Assembly: GCA_023391815.1 (NCBI GenBank)
Contig: JAEWAF010000102.1
Span: 1-64,000 of the forward strand
Direction of reading: 5' to 3'
DNA length: 64,000 bases
Source: Pseudomonadota bacterium
GTDB lineage: Bacteria > Pseudomonadota > Gammaproteobacteria > Steroidobacterales > Steroidobacteraceae
In this document: piece after piece, positions 16,666 to 23,862 of the stretch
How the letters are laid out: each line of letters opens with the position of its first letter
How positions within the stretch are numbered: the stretch's first letter is position 1
Notes under the pieces: generated by a model
The model's input: the letters and a program-made list of their open reading frames with translations, nothing else
Told to the model about the DNA's origin: nothing
The model's database searches: none
Position numbers and translations under genes: made by a program

Positions 16666-17289
16666 ATGGCTACCAAGCTCAGCCGCGATTTCTACGCCCG
16701 CGAAACTCTGCTCGTCGCCCGCGATCTGCTGGGCATGCATCTGGTGCACGCCGGGCCGGAAGGTGAACAGGTAGGGCGGATCGTCGAGACGGAGGCTTAT
16801 AAGGGGCCGCATGACCTGGCGGCCCATTCGTCGCGAGGCCGGACGAAGCGGACGGAAGTGATGTTCGGTCCGCCCGGCCATGCTTACGTGTACTTGATTT
16901 ACGGGTTCTGGAATTGCCTGAACATCGTGACCGCGGCCCATGGGACGCCGCACGCGGTGTTGCTCCGGGGGCTGGAGCCGGTCAAGGGAATCACCACGAC
17001 CAGCCATGGGCCGGGCCTGTTATGTCGTGCCCTACATATAGATCGCAGCCTGCATGGCGCGGATTTGCTGGGCGAGACCTTGTGGCTGGAGAAGCCGACC
17101 CGATATCGGCCGCCGAAGGTGGGGCGGGCGACCCGGATCGGCGTGGATTACGCCGGAGACTGGGCCAAGAAGCCGTGGCGGTTCTTCGATAAGGATTCGC
17201 CCTACGTCTCCACTGTCAGCGCCGCCGCCCGGAAACGGGCGCTGGCCCCGGATCAGGGCAGTGTTCGGGCCAAGCTGGCTCGCAAATAG
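16666..17289 (+). CDS. DNA-3-methyladenine glycosylase (AAG/MPG family)
   Basis: This 207-residue base-excision repair enzyme removes alkylated purines from DNA. Family features are clear: FYARETLLVARDLLGMHLV at the N-terminus, IVETEAYKGPHDLAAHSSRG with the catalytic Glu and the GPHDxAxH signature, then FGPPGHAYVYLIYGFWNCLN and AVLLRGLEPVKG. The start at 16666 matches the family N-terminus (MATKLSRDFYARETLLVARD). It seems to be transcribed from a promoter that gives a leaderless message. It is the alkyladenine glycosylase type, not AlkA or Tag. Confidence 0.95.
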   Translation: MATKLSRDFYARETLLVARDLLGMHLVHAGPEGEQVGRIVETEAYKGPHDLAAHSSRGRTKRTEVMFGPPGHAYVYLIYGFWNCLNIVTAAHGTPHAVLLRGLEPVKGITTTSHGPGLLCRALHIDRSLHGADLLGETLWLEKPTRYRPPKVGRATRIGVDYAGDWAKKPWRFFDKDSPYVSTVSAAARKRALAPDQGSVRAKLARK

Positions 17290-17361
17290 CGTAAGATCCG
17301 GGCCCTTTTCCGTGGCCAGCCCCTGTTGCGGCCGCGGACTTCGTGATCGACTCTCGTCCCC

Positions 17362-19926
17362 ATGCAGCCAGCACCGCGCGAACTCTTCTCCTATCGCAAG
17401 CACTGGGCGTCCCGCTTCGGGACTGCTCCGTTCCTGCCCATGTCGAAGGAGGAAATGGACGCGCTCGGCTGGGACAGTTGCGACATCATCGTCGTCACGG
17501 GCGACGCCTACGTCGATCATCCCAGCTTCGGCATGGCCATCATCGGTCGCGTGCTCGAGGCGCAGGGCTTTCGAGTCGGCATCATCGCGCAGCCCGACTG
17601 GCGCTCGGCGGAAGATTTCGCGCGGCTCGGCAAACCGAATCTGTTCTTCGGCATCACCGCCGGCAACATGGATTCGATGGTGAATCGATACACGTCGGAT
17701 CGGCGCATTCGTAGCGACGACGCGTACACGCCGGCGGGCGAGGGCGGCAAACGGCCGGATCGGTCGGTGATCGTTTATTCGCAGCGGGTTCGGGAAGCGT
17801 TCAACGATGTGCCGATCGTGATCGGCGGCATCGAGGCGAGCCTGCGGCGGATCGCGCACTTCGACTACTGGTCGGAGAAGGTGCGGCGGTCGGTTCTGCT
17901 CGACGCGAAGGCGGATTTGCTGGTGTACGGCAACGGCGAGCGGCAGATCGTGGAGATCGCGCATCGGCTCGCGAAAGGCCAGCGGATCGATCAGATCGAC
18001 GATCTGCGAGGGACGGCGTTCGTCAGACATGGCACGCCGCAAGGGTGGACGGAGATCGATTCGACGTCGATCGATGAGCCCGGGCCGCTCAATCCGCCGG
18101 TCGATCCGTATGCGGCGAACGATGCGAGGTCGAAGGCGGCCATGCAGGCGGCAGCGCATAGCGCAGTAGCTGGAAATATTTCATCGACTGGCGCCGGGCA
18201 CGGAGAGCAAGCGGCGGCGCTTAACGGCGCTGCGGTTCGCGTCGAGGCGGCAAAGGAAGCCTCTGGCGACGAGCCAGCGAGCAATGCGGGCGCAGCGAAT
18301 GCGCCAGCGTGTGCGACGGCTGCAAAGCAGCCCGTCGCGAAGGTCGTGAAGTTCCATCGTCACGTTCCGAGCGCCGATCGCGCTCAATCGGTCATTCGCA
18401 TGCCTTCGTTCGAGGCCGTGCGCGACGATGCCGTTCTTTACGCGCACGCGTCGCGCATCCTTCACATGGAATCGAATCCGGGCAACGCGCGCGCACTCGT
18501 GCAGCGTCATGGCAACGTGGATGTGTGGTTGAACCCGCCGCCGTTGCCGCTCTCGATGAAAGAAATGGATGCGATCTACGAGCTGCCTTACCGGCGCGTG
18601 CCGCATCCGTTCTATGGCGAGCAGAAGGGCGCGAACAAGATTCCCGCGTACGAGATGATCCGCTTCTCGATCGCGATTCAACGCGGCTGTTTCGGCGGCT
18701 GCACGTTCTGTTCGATCACCGAGCATGAAGGCCGCATCATTCAGAACCGCTCGGAGAACTCGATCATCAAGGAAATCGAGACCATCCGCGATTCGGTGCC
18801 GGGCTTCACCGGCGTGATCTCCGATCTCGGCGGCCCGACCGCGAACATGTATCGGCTCGCGTGCAAGTCACGCGAGATCGAAACCGCGTGTCGCAGACCT
18901 TCCTGCGTATTCCCGGGCATCTGCCCGAATCTCAACACCAATCACACGCCGCTGATCAATTTGTATCGGCGCGCGCGTGCCTTGCCGGGCATCAAGAAGA
19001 TTCTCATCGGCTCGGGCGTGCGGTACGACCTGGCGGTCGAGTCGCCGGAGTATGTGAAGGAGCTGGTCCAACATCACGTCGGCGGCTACCTGAAGATCGC
19101 GCCCGAGGCGATCGGCGAAGGGCCGCTGTCGAAGATGATGAAGCCCGGCGTCGGTACGTATTACCGCTTCAAGGAGCTGTTCGAGAAGTTCTCCAGGGAG
19201 GCGGGCAAGGAGCAGTACCTGATTCCCTACTTCATCGCCGCGCATCCGGGCACAACCGATGAGGACATGCTCGAGCTGGCGTTGTGGCTGAAGCAGAACG
19301 GTTATCGCGCCGATCAAGTGCAGGCGTTCCTGCCTTCGCCGATGGCGACTGCCACGGCCATGTGGCACTCCGGGAAGAACCCGCTGCGCAAAGTCACGCA
19401 CACCAGTGAAGGCGTGCATATTCCGAAGGGCTTGAAAGTGCGTCGCCTGCACAAGGCGTTCTTGCGATGGCACGACGCGAACAACTGGCCGATCCTGAGA
19501 GATGCGCTTCGAAGGATGGGCCGCGCGGATCTCATCGGTCCCGGCAAACAGCATCTGATTCCAGCGTGGCAGCCGCTCGGCACCGGCGATGCGCACGAAG
19601 GTCGGCGATCGAAACATGCGCCGAACCTGGGCAAGGACAGCTCGCCAGCTCATGGCAAGCGACGACAGGATGCGCGGACAGCCGCAGCCAATACCAAACG
19701 CGGATACGATCCGTCTGCCACCGCGCCAAGTGCGAAGCGCGGATTCGATTCACACGCTACCGCTTCGGGTGCGAAGCGCGGATTCGATTCGACAGGTAAC
19801 GGCTCAGGCGCGAAGCGCGCGGGCGCGCCGCAGGCAGCGCCGAGCAAAGGTGGGACGCCGAAGCCGATGAAGTTCCGCACTCAGCACACCGGCTTGAAAG
19901 GCGTCCGCCTGCCTCGCTCGAAATAA
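17362..19926 (+). CDS. ygiQ: YgiQ family radical SAM protein
   Basis: The 854-residue protein has an N-terminal UPF0313 domain (LFSYRKHWASRFGTAPFLPM; DAYVDHPSFGMAIIGRVLEA). A radical SAM core has the 4Fe-4S Cys triad C443-x3-C447-x2-C450 in RGCFGGCTFCSITEHEGR, followed by the typical KEIETIRDSVPGFTGVISDL. Its reaction is not established. Two low-complexity parts look added: an Ala-rich stretch at about residues 252-334, between the N-terminal domain and the core, and a Lys/Gly/Ser/Ala tail from about 735 containing three 13-residue repeats. The tail and insert raise the length well above the roughly 740 residues I associate with E. coli YgiQ. Upstream it is 72 bases from the glycosylase gene. 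Confidence 0.93.
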   Translation: MQPAPRELFSYRKHWASRFGTAPFLPMSKEEMDALGWDSCDIIVVTGDAYVDHPSFGMAIIGRVLEAQGFRVGIIAQPDWRSAEDFARLGKPNLFFGITAGNMDSMVNRYTSDRRIRSDDAYTPAGEGGKRPDRSVIVYSQRVREAFNDVPIVIGGIEASLRRIAHFDYWSEKVRRSVLLDAKADLLVYGNGERQIVEIAHRLAKGQRIDQIDDLRGTAFVRHGTPQGWTEIDSTSIDEPGPLNPPVDPYAANDARSKAAMQAAAHSAVAGNISSTGAGHGEQAAALNGAAVRVEAAKEASGDEPASNAGAANAPACATAAKQPVAKVVKFHRHVPSADRAQSVIRMPSFEAVRDDAVLYAHASRILHMESNPGNARALVQRHGNVDVWLNPPPLPLSMKEMDAIYELPYRRVPHPFYGEQKGANKIPAYEMIRFSIAIQRGCFGGCTFCSITEHEGRIIQNRSENSIIKEIETIRDSVPGFTGVISDLGGPTANMYRLACKSREIETACRRPSCVFPGICPNLNTNHTPLINLYRRARALPGIKKILIGSGVRYDLAVESPEYVKELVQHHVGGYLKIAPEAIGEGPLSKMMKPGVGTYYRFKELFEKFSREAGKEQYLIPYFIAAHPGTTDEDMLELALWLKQNGYRADQVQAFLPSPMATATAMWHSGKNPLRKVTHTSEGVHIPKGLKVRRLHKAFLRWHDANNWPILRDALRRMGRADLIGPGKQHLIPAWQPLGTGDAHEGRRSKHAPNLGKDSSPAHGKRRQDARTAAANTKRGYDPSATAPSAKRGFDSHATASGAKRGFDSTGNGSGAKRAGAPQAAPSKGGTPKPMKFRTQHTGLKGVRLPRSK
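19696..19812 (+). repeat. three 39-base tandem repeats in the YgiQ tail
   Basis: Units 19696-19734, 19735-19773 and 19774-19812 encode KRGYDPSATAPSA, KRGFDSHATASGA and KRGFDSTGNGSGA. A decayed fourth unit begins KRAGAPQ. The DNA of units 2 and 3 is nearly identical at the start (AAGCGCGGATTCGATTC), pointing to recent duplication. The tail is basic and likely disordered. Confidence 0.85.
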
Positions 19927-19984
19927 CAAGCCGCATTCCTTCCCAATGCCGCTGCGTTAACGGCCGCGGCTAAATCCAGCGAAT

Positions 19985-20010
19985 AAAAAAAGGCCCACCG
20001 GAGGTGGGCC
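19985..20010 (-). terminator. intrinsic terminator for the LpxR-type gene
   Basis: On the minus strand GGCCCACC (20003-20010), a 3-base loop and GGTGGGCC (19992-19999) form a perfect 8-bp stem followed by seven Ts (19985-19991). It lies about 90 bases after the minus-strand stop at 20099. On the plus strand there is no T-run, so it does not look like the ygiQ terminator. Confidence 0.88.
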
Positions 20011-20098
20011 GATTGCAGGGAGGCTGGGTCGAGAAAACAAAAACGGTTGATTCGCTACTGACCGCGGTCGCCTCTTGACCGACAGTCGAACTGAAAAC

Positions 20099-21286
20099 TT
20101 AGAAAGCGTGCGTCAGCTGTACAGCACCCCACAGAGTGTCTCGGGACGCGGGGCCGTCGCGCAGCTCAGCGGTCTGATAGTGCAGGGCATAGCTGAGCTG
20201 CGTCTGATCCAGGATCTGCGTAACCACGCCGATCCACGCTTCGGCGAGCAGCGGCTCCACCTCAGCCGAGGTGTAGCGGACCTCGCTATCGCGAAACTGG
20301 CCCTGCAGGAACGCGTTGTAAGCACGAGCTTTGACGCGCGCACCGATAAACACATACAACTCACGGGCCCCGCTATAACTCTCGCTCGGCACCGGCGCCG
20401 ACATGTAATCGGTCAGCTCGGGCGCGAAGCTCCACCACGGCGAGTTGAATCGACCGGCCCGCACCGAGATCGATGCACTGGTCTCGGTCAGGAAGCCGAC
20501 ACTGCCCTGTACGGTGGTCTTCACATCGACATGACCGCTCGGATCGGCGATCCACAGTTGCTGGCGGGCGAGGGTGTAGCGCGCGGTGGGCTCGCCGCCC
20601 GCGGAGATCTGATGATCATACCCAAGCGGTTTTTCCGAACCGACCAACTCATGAACCGCGCTATGCACCCGTCCGGTCATCGACAGGCCGAGCACGCCGA
20701 CAGTCAGACTGCTGGTCCAGGCGCCGCGCTCGTCCTCATCCACCGTCACCCGGCCGTTGGAAACGAACAGCAGGCTGGCATACGGGCGGTCCTCCGGTTG
20801 CACTTCGCGCACCAGTGTGTCCTTCGGCGTGAACGCCAGCAGGCCGATCTGGCGCGCGTTGTGAACGTTGCTGCCCGCAGTACTTACGAGCACTCCGTCC
20901 AGACGACGCAATAAGGGATCGAGTGACAACAAGCCGTCGCGCGCGCGCTCGCCGGAGATCGTGATGCTCATGCCACCGGTGTAATCGCGGTCCTGATTGT
21001 CGCCGGCGAACAGGTCGTTGTCGATCTGCACGCGGACTGCATCAACGCCTTCGAACCATCCGATGCGCTGATCGGAGACCACCACTTCGGCGATCGCGTC
21101 TTCGATATCACTAACCGACTCGGTCACCGTGGCTTCGTTCACTGCCAGCACCGGCGTGATTTCGAGCGCGGCGAGATCTTCGGCGCGCGCTTCATTGCCA
21201 GTAACTACCAATGCAGCGGTGCCTAACGCCGCGAGGACTGTCCATCGCAGCTGTGCTGCCCATCCTGTCCTGTTCGTTGTCGCCAT
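20099..21286 (-). CDS. LpxR-type lipid A deacylase (DUF2219), outer membrane
   Basis: LpxR removes the 3'-linked acyloxyacyl group from lipid A on the outer face of the outer membrane. The 395-residue protein has a signal peptide (VLAALGTAALVVTGNEARA). An unusual acidic stretch (about 37-70) follows, and then the family hallmarks: QIDNDLFAGDNQDRDYTGGM, corresponding to the N-D-x-F...D-R-x-Y-T-x-G active-site region with its catalytic and calcium-binding residues, and QPEDRPYASLLFVSNG, the P-x-D-R-P-Y-A motif. Alternating barrel strands continue to a terminal aromatic (GAVQLTHAF). It is monocistronic with its own terminator. Confidence 0.88.
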   Translation of the reverse strand: MATTNRTGWAAQLRWTVLAALGTAALVVTGNEARAEDLAALEITPVLAVNEATVTESVSDIEDAIAEVVVSDQRIGWFEGVDAVRVQIDNDLFAGDNQDRDYTGGMSITISGERARDGLLSLDPLLRRLDGVLVSTAGSNVHNARQIGLLAFTPKDTLVREVQPEDRPYASLLFVSNGRVTVDEDERGAWTSSLTVGVLGLSMTGRVHSAVHELVGSEKPLGYDHQISAGGEPTARYTLARQQLWIADPSGHVDVKTTVQGSVGFLTETSASISVRAGRFNSPWWSFAPELTDYMSAPVPSESYSGARELYVFIGARVKARAYNAFLQGQFRDSEVRYTSAEVEPLLAEAWIGVVTQILDQTQLSYALHYQTAELRDGPASRDTLWGAVQLTHAF

Positions 21287-21689
21287 AACCTGACCTTTCC
21301 CATTCGCGCTGCGCTTGGTGCCACGCTGCCGCTACCTGTTGCTGTTGTTCCGTGGCGGCTACTGTCTCCAAACAGACAGCCTCGATAAACGCAGCGAAGG
21401 GAATGACATTCATGAATCGCTCGTCATGAATCGTCGAGCGCCGCTTGCTGCTCACTACTCATGCGGCAACCCCACCGTCGCTTCGTTATTGCAATCACAC
21501 TGCTGCAAGTGCACTAATCTGCTTGTGATGCATAGAAATTAGCGGGGCGGCGTGAGCATGCTGTTGGCCCAGCCGTGAACACGCCGTGAAAAATCCAACC
21601 CACTATCGAGACCGGGGATGAATCGGATTTCGCTCGCCTATGGAGCGGTGCCTGCTGGGCAATGGAATCTTTCCTGGGGGGAAAGAAAG
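21287..21689. other. 403-base gap between LpxR-type and LysR genes
   Basis: I see no convincing gene here. Short open frames lack family resemblance and good ribosome sites. A possible imperfect stem pairs ATCACA (21494-21499) with TGTGAT (21524-21529). The region should carry the divergent promoters. Confidence 0.4.
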
Positions 21690-22610
21690 ATGGATAAGTT
21701 CACCTGCATGGTGGCGTTGGCGAGAGTGGTTGAATTGGGCAGCTTCGCCGAGGCGGCGCGCCGGATGGGAGTGTCCGCGCCGATGGTGACCAAGTACATC
21801 GGTCACCTCGAGCAGGAACTGGGCTCGCGCCTGCTGAATCGATCCACTCATTCGCTGAGCCTTACCGACGTCGGACAGCTTTATCACCAGCGCTGCGTCC
21901 AGATTCTGGAAGATATCGACGAGGCCGAAGCGGTCGCGGGCAGCAACAGCGCCGTGCCGCGCGGCTCGTTGAAGATCTGCGTTTCGGGCGCCTTCGATCT
22001 GTCGCATGTCGGGCCGGTGCTGCTGGAATACTCCGCGCGCCATACCGATGTGCGACTGGAAGTGACGGTCAGCAATCACTTCGTGGATCTGGTGGAGGAA
22101 GGATTCGACGTGGCGGTTCGCGCCAGCGACCATCTGCGCACCAATCTCAAGTCGGTCAAGCTCGCCACCTCGCGACTGGTGGCGTGCGCGTCGCCGGCTT
22201 ATCTGAAAAAGAATCCGCAGCCGGAGATTCCGGAGAACCTGCTCCATCACAACTGTCTCGCGTACACCGATACCGCGCCCTCCGTACAGCAATGGCGCTT
22301 CGAGCGCGACGGGCGCAATTCGGTCGTACAGGCATTGGGAACGTTGCGCGCGACCAGCAACGAGCTGCTCAAGCAAGCGGCGCTGCGCGGTCAGGGCGTG
22401 ATTTTGCAGCCGACCTTCAATGTGTATCAGGAACTGCGGGCGGGGACGTTGCAACAGGTGCTGGCCGACTACGATGCCGGCTCGCTGGGAATCTATTTGA
22501 TACATCCACAGCGGCGGTATCTCGCCACCAAGGTGCGAAGCTTCATCGAGCTGTTGGATGGACGATGGGGCACGAACCCGGACGCGGACCCGTTCTGGAG
22601 CAACAGCTAA
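21690..22610 (+). CDS. LysR-family transcriptional regulator
   Basis: The 306-residue protein starts MDKFTCMVALARVVELGSFA with a classic N-terminal winged HTH (EAARRMGVSAPMVTKYIGHLEQELGSRLLNR). The substrate-binding domain follows (RGSLKICVSGAF onward, then DVAVRASDHL). It belongs to the CrgA/DmlR-like group that often regulates neighbouring oxidoreductases, but no such gene lies beside it. I chose the ATG at 21690 because GGGGGGAAAG lies just upstream and the HTH begins at the usual place. Its last four bases overlap the end of the convergent methyltransferase gene. Confidence 0.92.
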   Translation: MDKFTCMVALARVVELGSFAEAARRMGVSAPMVTKYIGHLEQELGSRLLNRSTHSLSLTDVGQLYHQRCVQILEDIDEAEAVAGSNSAVPRGSLKICVSGAFDLSHVGPVLLEYSARHTDVRLEVTVSNHFVDLVEEGFDVAVRASDHLRTNLKSVKLATSRLVACASPAYLKKNPQPEIPENLLHHNCLAYTDTAPSVQQWRFERDGRNSVVQALGTLRATSNELLKQAALRGQGVILQPTFNVYQELRAGTLQQVLADYDAGSLGIYLIHPQRRYLATKVRSFIELLDGRWGTNPDADPFWSNS

Positions 22611-23197
22611 CGGATGGCGCGCTCCAGCTCCCATTGCCCCCACGGCACGCCCCGGCGCACATGGACACCGAAGCCGGCGTGCTCGAAGTATCGCGCCAGG
22701 CGCGAGCGATACCAGCTCGCGCTGCGCAGAGTGATGTCGCCGTCGCTGGTGTCGCGATCGGCGTTGTCGCGCCAATCCTCTTCGGTCGGCGCATGAAAGT
22801 ACAACGCGCCGCGTGACAAGCGCGCAAGATTCGCCATTGCCTGCGCGCTTTCCCGGTCAGACAAGTACTGCATTACGTCATAACAAACGATCAGATCGAA
22901 CCGGGCACGCGGCCGATAGTCGGCCAACGACTGATTCACCCAACCGTGCTGCTCGCACAGGTGCTCGCTGACCTCCAGCCCGATATACGTAGCCTCGGGA
23001 AAGGCTTGCAGCAGCGGCGCGCGTAGCCATCCAAGTCCGCAGCCCGCATCGAGAATCCGCTTCACCGGCAGATCCAGCTGCTTGACGAGCGCCGCCACCA
23101 TTGAGCCCCGCCTCGCCATCTCCTCGCGGGTTGTAACCCGCGTGCGCGGGTTCATATAGAAGCGTCGGTAGAAGCGGGCGTCGAAGCGATTGGACAT
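22607..23197 (-). CDS. class I SAM-dependent methyltransferase
   Basis: The 196-residue enzyme has SAM-binding motif I RILDAGCGLGWLRAPLL (about residues 45-61), an acidic post-I position (ATYIGLEVSEHL) and the motif IV-like FDLIVCYDVMQYL. The fold is Methyltransf_25/11-like. The N-terminus is rich in Arg and aromatic residues (NRFDARFYRRFYMNPRTRVT), a pattern seen in small-molecule methyltransferases, but the substrate cannot be named. The start at 23197 gives the shortest family-like protein; an upstream ATG at 23245 is possible. Confidence 0.85.
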   Translation of the reverse strand: MSNRFDARFYRRFYMNPRTRVTTREEMARRGSMVAALVKQLDLPVKRILDAGCGLGWLRAPLLQAFPEATYIGLEVSEHLCEQHGWVNQSLADYRPRARFDLIVCYDVMQYLSDRESAQAMANLARLSRGALYFHAPTEEDWRDNADRDTSDGDITLRSASWYRSRLARYFEHAGFGVHVRRGVPWGQWELERAIR

Positions 23198-23264
23198 CGA
23201 GTTTGGGGACCTGGAGGGCGTCAGTGAGAGTTTACTGCTCCCCACCCGCGGTTTTTGAGTCGTT

Positions 23265-23292
23265 CTTGATACTCAGACCTCCGACCCCACCT
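23265..23292 (+). promoter_or_regulatory. sigma-32-like heat-shock promoter for hsp20
   Basis: CTTGAT (23265-23270) and CCCCACCT (23285-23292) are separated by 14 bases. They resemble the heat-shock sigma consensus CTTGAA / CCCCATnT, with two departures. Transcription would start near 23300, about 25 bases before the hsp20 ATG. Confidence 0.6.
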
Positions 23293-23323
23293 CTATTCGC
23301 CATGACCTACCTGGAAATCAACC

Positions 23324-23728
23324 ATGGCCATTCGTAACCCGCCGTCGTGGATGTGGGCCGAGGCCTGCGAAATGTTGGAACGCGCGCAGCAGTTACAGCG
23401 CCAGTTCTTTCGCTTCGGCAGATCGGCCGAGGCCGCGCCACTCTGGGAACCGCCCATCGACATCCTTGCTTATGGCAACGAGGTCCATGTCGCCGTGGCA
23501 TTACCGGGTGTTGCCGCCGACAACATCGAGGTCCGCACCGATAGCGGGCTGCTGATCGTCAATGCCATTCGCGCATTGCCGGTGACCAGTCGCGCCACCG
23601 CGGTCCATCGGCTGGAAATTCCATACGGGCGGTTCGAGCGGCGCATCGCGCTACCCGAGGGACGGTATCAATTGCTGGAGCAGGCTTATACGAACGGGTG
23701 CCTGTTCCTTCGCCTGGCACAACGCTAA
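23324..23728 (+). CDS. small heat-shock protein, Hsp20/alpha-crystallin family
   Basis: Small heat-shock proteins hold unfolding proteins for refolding or proteolysis. This 134-residue protein has an amphipathic N-terminal helix (WAEACEMLERAQQLQRQFFR). A compact alpha-crystallin domain follows: PPIDILAYGNEVHVAVALPG, then IEVRTDSGLLIVNA and RLEIPYGRFERRIALPEG, ending in a short C-terminal strand. It is at the short end of the family and lacks a clear I-x-I tail motif. The gene just upstream of lon and its heat-shock-like promoter argue for a proteostasis role. Confidence 0.9.
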   Translation: MAIRNPPSWMWAEACEMLERAQQLQRQFFRFGRSAEAAPLWEPPIDILAYGNEVHVAVALPGVAADNIEVRTDSGLLIVNAIRALPVTSRATAVHRLEIPYGRFERRIALPEGRYQLLEQAYTNGCLFLRLAQR

Positions 23729-23862
23729 ACGGCGGGGTACGACGTGAAGCCCGGCACCGAAAGTTTCGACTACCCCGAGCGAACAGCAGCCACTGATCGT
23801 AAGACCAAGTTTGATGAACCTCAGCGCCTCCAATGCCCGAACAGGGTGGGTGGGACAATTCA

